From Lachnospiraceae bacterium UBA2860 (GTDB lineage Bacteria; Bacillota; Clostridia; Lachnospirales; Lachnospiraceae): a DNA stretch of 64,000 nt. The position numbers and the translations under genes were made by a program. The notes below the pieces were generated by a model that worked only from the letters and a program-made list of their open reading frames with translations, had not been told where the DNA came from and made no database searches. This document shows positions 26,948 to 35,575 of the stretch, one piece after another; positions within the stretch are counted from its first letter, which is position 1, and every line of letters begins with the position of its first letter. The stretch covers positions 98,683 through 162,682 of the forward strand of contig DEFE01000028.1 of assembly GCA_002350625.1 (NCBI GenBank). Direction: 5' to 3'.

Positions 26948-27583
26948 TCAGAATTCCAGTCCGTCAAAGCGGACCTTCATATAGCCCTTGATGATCTGTA
27001 CGCACTTCTCGTACCCGAGCTTTGAGGCGTCGAGGCACAGGTCATAATTGTGCGCGTCGTCCCATTTCTCTCCGGTATAGAATTCCGAGTACTCCCTGCG
27101 CTGCCTGTTCGTCTTGTCAACGAACTTCTCGAGCTCCTTCGGCGGCAGGGACTTCATCTTCGCCGCCTGCTCCAGGCGGTACGCCTTCGGCGCGTGCATG
27201 AACACGCGCACCACGTTCGGCCGGTCGCGCAGGATGAAGCACGCGCATCTGCCGACGATAATGCAGGACCTCGTGTCGCACAGCTCCCGGATGGTCTTCG
27301 CCTGATAATTAAACAGGTTCCTGTCAGACGTAAAGTCGGAGCTCTCCGGCGGAATCAGCTTATCGTCGGCGGCGGAGCGCACCGGGCGCAAGGGCGTAAG
27401 CTTCCTGAACTGATCCCGCGCCTTGTTGAAAAGCGCTTCATTGATGCCCGAATCGTCGGCAGCGAGCTTCAGAATTTCCTTGTCGTAATAATGCAGTCCG
27501 AGCTGCTCCGCAAGCATCTCGCCGACCCTGCGTCCGCCGCTGCCGTATTCCCTGTTGATTGCGATCGTGATCTTCTGGTTCAT
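26948..27583 (-). CDS. Cytidylate kinase-like family protein
   Basis: 211 residues. The P-loop-like start ITIAINREYGSGGRRVGEMLAEQLG and IIVGRCACFILRDRPNVVRVFMHA match the Cmk-like family widespread in Firmicutes, distinct from true Cmk. A role in nucleotide phosphorylation is presumed but the substrate is unproven. Start 27583 follows GGGAGG at 7 bases; the frame is open further upstream but without a ribosome binding site. It is 37 bp downstream of livF and may be the last gene of that operon. Confidence 0.85.
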   Translation of the reverse strand: MNQKITIAINREYGSGGRRVGEMLAEQLGLHYYDKEILKLAADDSGINEALFNKARDQFRKLTPLRPVRSAADDKLIPPESSDFTSDRNLFNYQAKTIRELCDTRSCIIVGRCACFILRDRPNVVRVFMHAPKAYRLEQAAKMKSLPPKELEKFVDKTNRQRREYSEFYTGEKWDDAHNYDLCLDASKLGYEKCVQIIKGYMKVRFDGLEF

Positions 27584-27620
27584 ACGCACGCCTCCCTTAC
27601 TCAAGTGAAAGAAGTTGACA

Positions 27621-28331
27621 TTACTCACCCAGATAAGCCTTCCGGATCTCGTCGTTGCCGAGGAGCTCGGACGCCGAACCGGAAAGGGATATGCTGCCCG
27701 TCTCGAGCACGTACGCGCGGTCCGCGATCGACAGCGCCTTCTTCGCGTTCTGCTCGACCAGAAGGACCGTCGTCCCCTCGCGGGACACCTCCTCGATGAT
27801 CGAGAAGATCTCTCCCACCAGGATCGGGGACAGGCCCATCGACGGCTCGTCCATGAGGAGCAGCCGCGGCCGCGACATCAGCGCGCGCCCCATCGCGAGC
27901 ATCTGCTGCTCGCCGCCCGACAGCGTCCCTGCGAGCTGCCGCGCGCGCTCCTTCAGCCGCGGGAAATGCCCGTACACCGACTGAAGAGACGCCTGCTTCT
28001 CGGCGCTGTCGTTTCTCGTGAAGGCCCCGAGCATCAGGTTCTGGTAAACCGTCATCTCGGGGAAGACCCGCCGGCCCTCCGGCACGTGCGCGAGGCCGAG
28101 CTTCACGATCTGGTGCGCCGGCACGCGCGTGATGTCCTTCCCTTCGAACTCGATCTTTCCGGACGAAGCCTCCACAAGGCCCGTCACCGTGTGCAGGATC
28201 GTTGTCTTTCCGGCGCCATTTGCGCCGATGAGCGCGATCACCTCGCCCTCATTCACCTCGAAGGATATGCCCTTCAGCGCCGGGATGACGCCGTAGTTGA
28301 CGCACAGATCCGTTACCTGCAGCATGCTCAT
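27621..28331 (-). CDS. livF: Branched-chain amino acid ABC transporter ATP-binding protein LivF
   Basis: 236 residues. Walker A GANGAGKTTILHTVTG, signature LSGGEQQMLAMGRALMSRPRLLLMDEPSMGLSP and a LivF-type C-terminus. It is one of the two ATPases of a Liv-type importer, energising uptake of branched-chain amino acids or related amides. It is 35 bp downstream of livG; AAGGAG precedes the start. Confidence 0.95.
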   Translation of the reverse strand: MSMLQVTDLCVNYGVIPALKGISFEVNEGEVIALIGANGAGKTTILHTVTGLVEASSGKIEFEGKDITRVPAHQIVKLGLAHVPEGRRVFPEMTVYQNLMLGAFTRNDSAEKQASLQSVYGHFPRLKERARQLAGTLSGGEQQMLAMGRALMSRPRLLLMDEPSMGLSPILVGEIFSIIEEVSREGTTVLLVEQNAKKALSIADRAYVLETGSISLSGSASELLGNDEIRKAYLGE

Positions 28332-28366
28332 GTTTTTCTCTCTCCTTCCGTCTCGCGCATCACCTT

Positions 28367-29128
28367 TTACTCGTCGCCCAGATAAGCCTTGATGACCTCG
28401 GGATCCGCAAGCACTTCCTTCGTCTCCCCCTGCGTGAGAATCCTCCCGAAATTCAGCACCGTGAGCTTCTCACAGATTCCCGACACGAGCCGCATGTCGT
28501 GCTCGATGAGAAGAATCGTCATCCCGAAATTCTCGCGGATGTACCGGATGTCCTCCATCAACTCTTCCGTCTCGTTCGGGTTCATGCCCGCCGCCGGCTC
28601 GTCAAGAAGCAGCAGCTTCGGCTCCGTCGCCATCGCGCGGGCGATCTCCAGCTTCCGCTGTTTGCCGTACGGCAGATTCGAAGAGAGCGTATTCGCCTCG
28701 CCGTCAAGATCAAAGACGTGCAGAAGCTCCATCGCCTTCTCATTCATCTGCTTCTCCGTCGCATAATACGACGGCAAGCGCAGCACCGCCGATACCGCCG
28801 AATACGGATAGCGGTTGTGCAGGCCGATCTTCACGTTGTCAAGCACGCTCTGCTGCTTGAAGAGGCGGATGTTCTGGAAGGTTCTCGCCACGCCCGCGCG
28901 GTTGATCTCGATCGCGGACTTCCCCGTGATGTCCTTGCCGTCCAGCAGGATGACTCCCTCCGTCGGCTTGTACTCGCCGGTCAGGAGGTTGAACACCGTC
29001 GTCTTCCCGGCGCCGTTCGGTCCGATGAGCCCGTAGAGCTCGCCCTGCTCCACCGTGAGGTTGAAATCGTCGACAGCGCGCAGGCCGCCGAACTGAATGG
29101 ACAGATTATTGATCTCAAGAAGCGCCAT
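28367..29128 (-). CDS. livG: Branched-chain amino acid ABC transporter ATP-binding protein LivG
   Basis: 253 residues. Walker A GPNGAGKTTVFNLLTGEY, the LivG insertion (GVARTFQNIRLFKQQSVLDNVKIG), SNLPYGKQRKLEIARAMATEPKLLLLDEPAAGMNP and a LivG-type C-terminal VLADPEVIKAYLGDE. It partners LivF under the LivHM permease. It begins one base before the livM stop region, so translation is probably coupled. Confidence 0.95.
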   Translation of the reverse strand: MALLEINNLSIQFGGLRAVDDFNLTVEQGELYGLIGPNGAGKTTVFNLLTGEYKPTEGVILLDGKDITGKSAIEINRAGVARTFQNIRLFKQQSVLDNVKIGLHNRYPYSAVSAVLRLPSYYATEKQMNEKAMELLHVFDLDGEANTLSSNLPYGKQRKLEIARAMATEPKLLLLDEPAAGMNPNETEELMEDIRYIRENFGMTILLIEHDMRLVSGICEKLTVLNFGRILTQGETKEVLADPEVIKAYLGDE

Positions 29129-30193
29129 TTATCTGTCCTCCTTTCCCCTGCCGAACCATTTCTTAGGCGAATGCGCCTTGATAAAGGCCCGTGACTTCGG
29201 ATTCCAGTTCACGATCATCATCACGATCAGGACGACCGCGTAGATCAGCATGCGGTAATCCGCCATGAAGCGCAGCACCTCCGGGAGGAGCGTGAGAATA
29301 ATCGCCGCGATGATCGCGCCCCGCGTCGAGCCGATCCCGCCGAGCACGACGAAGACGAGGAAAAGAATCGACATGTTGTAGCCGAAGCGCGCCGGCGTCG
29401 CGATGAGCGAAGACAGATTGTGCGCGTACAGCGCCCCCGCGCAGCCCGCGATCACTGCGGACAGCGTAAATGCGAACATCTTGTATCTCGTCACGGGAAT
29501 GCCGAGGGACCCGGCCGCGATCCGGTTGTCGCGGATCGACATGATCGCGCGCCCCTCGCGCGAATTGACGAGATTCAGCACGACGATCGTCGAGACGAGA
29601 AGGATCACGAAGCCCACCGTAAAGGTCGAATTAAAGGGCGTTCCCGTGATGCCCTGGGGCCCGTTGATGATCATCTCCCCGTCCTCCGCAAGGCCGAGCG
29701 CCGCCTGGTCGCGCATGGAGATGTGAAGGCCCGCCGCGTCGCGGCCGACGTAGAGAACATTGACGAGATTCTTGATGATCTCGCCGAAGGCCAGCGTCAC
29801 GATGGCGAGGTAGTCGCCATTTAAGCGCAGCACCGGGATGCCGATGAGGAAGCCGAGCACGCCCGCCACGAGGCCGCCGATGAGGATCGCGATGAGGAAG
29901 CGCGGGAAGGTGCCCATGGACTGCTCAAAGCACTTGCTGAAGAACGCGCTGGAAAAAGCGCCGACGCACATAAAGCCCGCATGGCCGAGCGAGAGCTCGC
30001 CCAGGATGCCGACGACGAGATTGAGCGAGACCGCCATCGTCGCGTACACGCAGAGCGGGACGAGCATGCCGTCCATGTGGGAATTGACGAAACCGCCCGC
30101 GCGGAGCGCCTGCACGACGGCAAACGCGACGACGAGCATTGCGATCGTCCCGAGGTTGTCGCGGGAAGTCTTTGTCATCTGCTTGAAATTCAT
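29129..30193 (-). CDS. livM: Branched-chain amino acid ABC transporter permease LivM
   Basis: 354 residues with about nine or ten membrane segments and the LivM signature region SLNLVVGILGELSLGHAGFMCVGA, plus RDNRIAAGSLGIPVTRYKMFAF in the ATPase-coupling loop. Start 30193 follows AAGGAGGT at 6 bases; the frame is open 30 codons further upstream but that part overlaps the livH end region and lacks a ribosome binding site. It forms the membrane channel with LivH. Confidence 0.93.
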   Translation of the reverse strand: MNFKQMTKTSRDNLGTIAMLVVAFAVVQALRAGGFVNSHMDGMLVPLCVYATMAVSLNLVVGILGELSLGHAGFMCVGAFSSAFFSKCFEQSMGTFPRFLIAILIGGLVAGVLGFLIGIPVLRLNGDYLAIVTLAFGEIIKNLVNVLYVGRDAAGLHISMRDQAALGLAEDGEMIINGPQGITGTPFNSTFTVGFVILLVSTIVVLNLVNSREGRAIMSIRDNRIAAGSLGIPVTRYKMFAFTLSAVIAGCAGALYAHNLSSLIATPARFGYNMSILFLVFVVLGGIGSTRGAIIAAIILTLLPEVLRFMADYRMLIYAVVLIVMMIVNWNPKSRAFIKAHSPKKWFGRGKEDR

Positions 30194-30209
30194 AGAAAGA
30201 CCTCCTTCC

Positions 30210-31097
30210 TCAAACCTTTTCCTGAACGACTTTGCCCATGATGCCCGTCGGCCTGACAAGCAGCACGACGATGAGCACGGCAAAGACGATCGCGTCCGAC
30301 AGCTGCGAAGAGATATAAGTCTTGCTCAGGATCTCGATGATGCCGAGCAGGAGCCCGCCGATCATGGCGCCCGGGATCGATCCGATCCCTCCGAACACGG
30401 CGGCCACGAAGGCCTTGATGCCCGGCATCGCGCCCGTGTAGGGGCTCAGCGTCGGATACGCCGAGCACAGCAGCACGCCGGCGATGCCCGCCATCGCGGA
30501 ACCGATCGCAAATGTCAGCGAGATCGTCCCGTTCACCGAGATGCCCATGAGCGACGCAGCGCCCCGGTCCTGTGCGCAGGCCAGCATCGCCTGCCCCGGG
30601 CGCGTCTTGTTGATGAAGAGCTGCAGGAGCAGCACGAGGACCACGCCCACCGCGATGCTGACGAGCGAAATCGTCTGGATCCGGAAGGAGCCCAGCTGGA
30701 TCGTCATCATGCTCATCGGGATGATCGGCGTGAACATCTTCGGGTTGGAGCTGAAGATGAGCAGCGCGACATTCTGCAGGAAGTAGCTGACGCCGATCGC
30801 CGTGATCAGGACGGCGAGCGACGAGCCCGCGTGCCGGAGAGGCTTATATGCGATCTTCTCAATCGTGATGCCGAGCAGCATGCAGCCGCAGATCGCGGCG
30901 AGCACGCCGACAGCCGCCGGGAGCTTTGCCGTCGTGATCACCGAGAACGCGATATACGCGCCCACCATGATGATATCGCCGTGCGCGAAATTCAGCATCT
31001 TGGCGATTCCGTACACCATCGTGTACCCGATCGCGATGATCGCGTAGATGCTTCCGAGACTGAGCCCGTTGATAAAATAGTTTAAAAAGCTGACCAT
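30210..31097 (-). CDS. livH: Branched-chain amino acid ABC transporter permease LivH
   Basis: 295 residues, eight or so membrane segments, with the typical start NYFINGLSLGSIYAIIAIGYTMVYGIAKMLNFAHGDIIMVGAY and the coupling loop GQAMLACAQDRGAASLMGISVNGTISLTFAIGS. It is 98 bp after livK, the gap holding a hairpin, and 16 bp before livM. Confidence 0.94.
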   Translation of the reverse strand: MVSFLNYFINGLSLGSIYAIIAIGYTMVYGIAKMLNFAHGDIIMVGAYIAFSVITTAKLPAAVGVLAAICGCMLLGITIEKIAYKPLRHAGSSLAVLITAIGVSYFLQNVALLIFSSNPKMFTPIIPMSMMTIQLGSFRIQTISLVSIAVGVVLVLLLQLFINKTRPGQAMLACAQDRGAASLMGISVNGTISLTFAIGSAMAGIAGVLLCSAYPTLSPYTGAMPGIKAFVAAVFGGIGSIPGAMIGGLLLGIIEILSKTYISSQLSDAIVFAVLIVVLLVRPTGIMGKVVQEKV

Positions 31098-31123
31098 AGA
31101 TTTCCTCTTGCCGCGATGTGCGA

Positions 31124-31149
31124 AAGGGCATCCGCCAGGGGATGCCCTT
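31124..31149 (-). terminator. Intercistronic hairpin between livK and livH
   Basis: A 10-bp perfect stem AAGGGCATCC with a 6-base loop, followed on the minus strand by TTCGC, a weak tail. Such hairpins after binding-protein genes usually act as leaky terminators or 3' stabilisers, so that more binding protein than permease is made. Confidence 0.7.
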
Positions 31150-31195
31150 ATGTATTAAGCTGGTGTTAAACTTACGGTGTCAGATGCGCTCTTAT

Positions 31196-32338
31196 TTACT
31201 GCATCGAAACATATGCGCCGTCCTGGATCACGACAGCCTTCGGATCCTTGTCCGGCTCGCCGTCCGCCGTCCATGTGATCGTGCCGGTAAGTCCTTCTAC
31301 CGTGATCTCGGTCATGGCCGTCTTCAGCGCTTCGCAGATATCGGAGACGCTCATATCCGGTGTGATGCCGGCCTTCTCCGCCGCCGCCTTGATCGTGTAG
31401 ACAGCGTCGTAAGCGTCAGCCGCGAACTGGTTCGGAGTCACGTCGTAAGCTGCCTTGTAAGCAGCGACGAAGTTCTGTGTCAGCTCGTCCTCGGCGTCCG
31501 CCGCGAACGGTGTAAGAAGCATGACGCCTTCGGCCAGAGACTTGTCGAAGTTGTCCATGTCGAGCATGCCGTCGAGGCCGTCGCAGCCGAACCACTGTGT
31601 CTGAAGGCCCATCATCATCGCCTGTGTGAGGATCGTGCCCGCCTGTGTGTAGTAGATCGGCAGGAAGATCAGCTCGACGCCGGCGTCCGCGCACTTCTGC
31701 AGCTGGGAGCTGAAGTCGACGTTGGAGTCAGCCGTGAAAGCTTCCTTGACGGCGATCTCGATGCCCTGGTTCGCGGCCTCTGCCTCGAACGTAGCCTCGA
31801 TGCCGGAGCTGTAGACGTCGGAGCTGTCATAGATGACGCCGACCTTCGTCGCAAGGCCGTGCTCGCCGATATACTTCGCGCTCGCCATACCCTGGTTCGG
31901 GTCGGAGAAGCAGACGCGGAAGACATTGTCATAAGCCGTGCAGTCCTGCGCGGAGCCGGACGGCGTCAGCTGGAACATATTGTCGGCCTTCGTCTTCTCG
32001 GAGACAGCGATCGAGCAGCCGGACGTCGTCGGGCCGACAAGAATCTGCATGCCCCAGTCCTTCAGGGTGTTGTACGCGTTGACGGACTTCTCATTGTCAA
32101 GCTCGTCGTCCTCGCCCTTGTACTCGATCTGCGCGCCGCCGATGCCGCCGGCCGCGTTGATCTCGTCAACCGCGATCTGCGCGCCGTTCACCACGGCCGT
32201 GCCGTAGTTTGCAGCCGCACCCGTAAGCGGGCCGATCGCGCCGATGTAGAAGGTGCCGTCCGCATATGCCGCCGCGGAGACTATGGACACTGCCATCGCA
32301 GCTGTCAGAGCCATCGAAACGAGTTTCTTCATTTTCAT
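31196..32338 (-). CDS. livK: Liv-type periplasmic/extracellular amino acid-binding protein
   Basis: 380 residues. Signal peptide MKMKKLVSMALTAAMAVSIVSAAAYADG, then a type I periplasmic-binding fold beginning FYIGAIGPLTGAAANYG with GGIGGAQIEYKGEDDE, as in LivK/LivJ and amide-binding proteins. Notably there is no lipobox Cys, although Gram-positive binding proteins are usually lipoproteins. Start 32338 follows AAGGAGGT at 6 bases. It heads livKHMGF with its own promoter. The ligand (leucine family, urea or short amides) cannot be read. Confidence 0.92.
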   Translation of the reverse strand: MKMKKLVSMALTAAMAVSIVSAAAYADGTFYIGAIGPLTGAAANYGTAVVNGAQIAVDEINAAGGIGGAQIEYKGEDDELDNEKSVNAYNTLKDWGMQILVGPTTSGCSIAVSEKTKADNMFQLTPSGSAQDCTAYDNVFRVCFSDPNQGMASAKYIGEHGLATKVGVIYDSSDVYSSGIEATFEAEAANQGIEIAVKEAFTADSNVDFSSQLQKCADAGVELIFLPIYYTQAGTILTQAMMMGLQTQWFGCDGLDGMLDMDNFDKSLAEGVMLLTPFAADAEDELTQNFVAAYKAAYDVTPNQFAADAYDAVYTIKAAAEKAGITPDMSVSDICEALKTAMTEITVEGLTGTITWTADGEPDKDPKAVVIQDGAYVSMQ

Positions 32339-32395
32339 AATAATACCTCCTTGCATAATGCCTGCATTTCTCATGAACGCAGATTTAATGAATAT

Positions 32396-32423
32396 TTTAT
32401 AATGCGCTGCTCGGCTTTGTCAA
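32396..32423 (-). promoter_or_regulatory. Promoter of the liv operon
   Basis: Minus strand: TTGACA (-35), 16-bp spacer, TATAAA (-10; continues AAT, allowing 18-bp TAAAAT). It begins 7 bp after the stop codon of the unknown gene that ends the V-ATPase operon. Confidence 0.75.
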
Positions 32424-32429
32424 TGAAAC

Positions 32430-34910
32430 TTATGACGATGCCTTGATCGTCGGCCTGGACTCGATATAGCTGACGAAGATATTGCCGCCGGCCAGCATGG
32501 ACGCCGTGCTGTCGTTGATGCCCATGTAGTAGTGCTCCCCGGTCGAGAAGTTGTAAAGCAGCGTGTTATACCTGTCGTATCCCACGATCACGGTGATGCT
32601 GCCGTCCTGAAGGCGCGTGATGACGGCGTGCCCCTGCGACAGCTGATACAGCACCTGGTCGAGTGTGCACCCCGTGAGGTTGAGGACCGTGACATTGTCG
32701 CCGACCTGCCCCGCGAGCGCATCCGCATCCGTCTGTCCGCTTAAGATCGCCTCCGGGATATCCCCGTTCGCGAGCTCCGTCTTCGTCTCTTTATTGCCTC
32801 TTTCATAGATGTACTGGCCGTCGCCGTTGATGACGATGCCGACCATGCTGTCGGCCTCCCGCACGGCCTCGCCCGGATCGGTGAGAGACTCCTGCAGGAT
32901 GCCGTAAGCATAGACATAGTACATCGGCACGTCGTCGCCGGCCGGCGCCTCGAGCTGCGTGCTGCCGTTCGCCGCGTACTTGATGCGGGCGGCCGCCACC
33001 GTGGGATTTAAGTTTCCCACAACGCGCGGCATCTTGAGCGTGACCGTCACGCCCTGCCGGGTCGAGTTGTTCAGCGACACCGTGACGGCGGACGCGCCTG
33101 TCTGCCGGTTGTTGATGATGTTGTCCTCCGTCGCCGGCAGATACCCGCTGCCGCCGCGAGAGACGCGCGTCAGCTGGGCGAGACCCGGCTCCATATTGAC
33201 CCTCGTCACCCAGAGGCCGTCCAGCTTGTAGTCCTTGATCAGCGTCCCGCCGAAATCCTCGATCTTCAGCTCCCTCATCGCAAATGTCACGTCCCCGGAG
33301 ATGCCCCTCGTGATGTCCTCCGCCGCGGCGATGCCGTAGAGGAAGTCGTCGTTGAAGAAGCCCAGGGCTTTGAGGAAGGTGCCGTCCTCGGCGCTGATGG
33401 AGCGGGTCGAGCCGCTCTCGAGGTTCATGACCGTGAGGATCGTCGAGCCGTAAGGCTTCATTTCATCCATCCAGCCGATCATGTTCTGGCCGGCGGAGGA
33501 GACGAAGCAGTCGGGGTGGATGTCCGTGAGGACGACCGAGGATGTCCCGTAGGTCAGGGAGATGCGGTAGACCGTGCGGTCGAGGTAGAGATAGGCCTCG
33601 TTATTGTTGCTTATGTACCCGAGCTGCATGAGGTCGTCCCGCATGAGCTCATAGGTCTTCCTGCACGGAATAAATGCCAGCTCCGTCACAGAGGTGCTCT
33701 CGGAATTGTAGTGGCAGACCGAGACGCCGTTCATACCCTCGTGCGCCCCGCGGCTCATATAGCCGTAGACGAGGAAATCGAGACCGCCATTTTCTCCGAC
33801 GCGAATGATCTTGATGCCGCTGTCGTAGTTGTCGTATCTCTCGTCGGCGCCGGCGCCATTTCCGCGGAAAGAGAAGACCCGCGCGAGCTTGTCGCCGCCG
33901 CTGCTGAACTCCCAGAGGGCGTTGTCCTGCACAAAGGCGACGATGTCCGAGGTCGAGTTCGAGGCGTAATCGACGCTCTTTTCCGCGATGCCCAGATTGA
34001 CGCCCTGCGTCGTGACCGCGCCCTTCGCCGCGCCGTTAAAGATCTGCAGCGCCCGCCGGTTGAAGTCAAGGAGCATCATGCGCCCGTTGTAGTAGCGCAG
34101 GCGGTAGAACTCAAAGACGTGGTAGAATTCCTGGCCCTCTTCGCCCTCGGCGCTGATCAGGTAATCGGTCGTCAGAGAGCAGGTCGCGCTGCTCATATCC
34201 TCGATCGTCGGAATCGCCTTCCGGTAGATCTGCGGATGGAGCGTGCCCCAGCTCACCTGGCGGAGCGTGGATTTGATGTTGATGTTCGTAAAGGTGTTGT
34301 TGGTGATCGTGTCGTCCGTCTCGAGATAGGTGTTGAGGTCCGCGGCCGTGCCCTGGCTCATGCAGCCCTCGTAGAAGTCGTAGACGAACTGCACGTATTT
34401 GTCCGTGATCGGGTCGGATCTCTGAATGACGCGCGCGTAGAAGTACACATCCCCCGCATCCGTCTGGAGCGTGAAGCGGATCGGGTACTCGCGGTTCATG
34501 AGGATCGGCTCGGACAGCTGGAAGGTCGAGGTCATGTAGTCGCCGTCCGTGACGAAGTTGCCGATTTTGGCATTTTCGACGATATCGCCCGTATCCGGCG
34601 TCGAGACCTCGTAGGAGACGGCGCGGACGGCATTTTTGTAGGCCTTGTAGGAAATGGTGACGGACCGCTTCGTCGTCATCGGAATCAGCGCGCCGCGCAT
34701 CCTCCGCGCGTCCATCTCCATCCGGTAGCCGTTCATGCGGTTGACTTTGTTCCCGGCGATATCGACGCACATGACAGGAAGCGTCGGATCTGCAAGATCC
34801 GACGCGCTCACCGCCTGCTGGCGGCCGAGAAGCGATAAATTGGAAAACACGACGACGCCGGCTATGAACAGAAGCAGCAGCATCGCTCCCTTGTAAGCTT
34901 TACTTCTCAC
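32430..34910 (-). CDS. Large membrane-anchored protein of unknown function at the end of the V-ATPase operon
   Basis: 826 residues; I do not recognise the whole protein. One N-terminal membrane anchor (GAMLLLLFIAGVVVFSNLSLL, about 8-28) is followed by a long predicted extracytoplasmic region: a beta-rich domain (about 40-160), a middle part with repeated beta-propeller-like strands (about 270-560), and a C-terminal domain (about 725-820) resembling peptidase C39-like folds (LYQLSQGHAVITRLQDG ... VIVGYDRYNTLLYNFSTGEH). The catalytic His of C39 peptidases appears missing, so it may bind rather than cut. Its start overlaps the V-ATPase subunit D stop by 11 bp, which implies translational coupling and a linked role. 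Confidence 0.8.
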   Translation of the reverse strand: MRSKAYKGAMLLLLFIAGVVVFSNLSLLGRQQAVSASDLADPTLPVMCVDIAGNKVNRMNGYRMEMDARRMRGALIPMTTKRSVTISYKAYKNAVRAVSYEVSTPDTGDIVENAKIGNFVTDGDYMTSTFQLSEPILMNREYPIRFTLQTDAGDVYFYARVIQRSDPITDKYVQFVYDFYEGCMSQGTAADLNTYLETDDTITNNTFTNINIKSTLRQVSWGTLHPQIYRKAIPTIEDMSSATCSLTTDYLISAEGEEGQEFYHVFEFYRLRYYNGRMMLLDFNRRALQIFNGAAKGAVTTQGVNLGIAEKSVDYASNSTSDIVAFVQDNALWEFSSGGDKLARVFSFRGNGAGADERYDNYDSGIKIIRVGENGGLDFLVYGYMSRGAHEGMNGVSVCHYNSESTSVTELAFIPCRKTYELMRDDLMQLGYISNNNEAYLYLDRTVYRISLTYGTSSVVLTDIHPDCFVSSAGQNMIGWMDEMKPYGSTILTVMNLESGSTRSISAEDGTFLKALGFFNDDFLYGIAAAEDITRGISGDVTFAMRELKIEDFGGTLIKDYKLDGLWVTRVNMEPGLAQLTRVSRGGSGYLPATEDNIINNRQTGASAVTVSLNNSTRQGVTVTLKMPRVVGNLNPTVAAARIKYAANGSTQLEAPAGDDVPMYYVYAYGILQESLTDPGEAVREADSMVGIVINGDGQYIYERGNKETKTELANGDIPEAILSGQTDADALAGQVGDNVTVLNLTGCTLDQVLYQLSQGHAVITRLQDGSITVIVGYDRYNTLLYNFSTGEHYYMGINDSTASMLAGGNIFVSYIESRPTIKASS

Positions 34911-35556
34911 TGTACTTGTGGGCTTCCTCCAGCATCATGTCCTTGACCTTCATGAGGCGCACCTGGGTGCTTCTCTCATTTTCATCGAGCTTCATCGTAA
35001 TGTAGCGGATGCCCTCCTGCGTCTCGGGGATGATCACATGCTCGAGCGCATTGACGCGGCGGCGCGTCTTCTCGATCTCCGCCGCCATCAGCTGGCAGGA
35101 CTTCTCGATCTCAGCCAGCTTCAGCATGTCCGGAAAGACATCACTCAGAGACTTCACCGCCCCGTCCAGATCGCCGGACGTGAAGGCAAAGCCGTAGGAA
35201 TAGATGTCGTTTTCATCGGAGGTTCTCGTCTCGTAGTCGAAGACGGGTATGTCGACGCTCATGACGTTGCGCTTGTCGCCCCGGAGGAAGACCTCCTGCT
35301 TCGGCGCCATCAGCGCCGCCCTTAAGGTCTCCTCGGACATCCCCGCCTTGGCGAGCACGAAGTTCCTGTTGGCGTCTTTAATGCCCGCTTCGACCTTCTC
35401 GCGGAGCGCCATATCCTCCCTCACGAGATCGAGGAACTGGCGCATGAGCTCGTCGCGCTTGTCCTTTAAAAGCCGGTGGCCTTTCACCGCCGTGACCAGC
35501 TTTCGCTTGAGGCGCGTCAGCTCCATTCTGGTCGGTGTTACCTGTGTAGAAGCCAT
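34900..35556 (-). CDS. ntpD: V-type ATP synthase subunit D
   Basis: 218 residues, mostly long coiled-coil helices, opening with the conserved TPTRMELTRLKRKLVTAVKGHRLLKDKRDELMRQF and ending in a helix with RRRVNALEHVIIP, typical of subunit D, the central rotor shaft of A/V-type ATPases. It lies 19 bp after subunit B and overlaps the following unknown gene by 11 bp. Confidence 0.97.
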   Translation of the reverse strand: MASTQVTPTRMELTRLKRKLVTAVKGHRLLKDKRDELMRQFLDLVREDMALREKVEAGIKDANRNFVLAKAGMSEETLRAALMAPKQEVFLRGDKRNVMSVDIPVFDYETRTSDENDIYSYGFAFTSGDLDGAVKSLSDVFPDMLKLAEIEKSCQLMAAEIEKTRRRVNALEHVIIPETQEGIRYITMKLDENERSTQVRLMKVKDMMLEEAHKYSEK

Positions 35557-35575
35557 GTGCCCTTATCTCCTGCGA

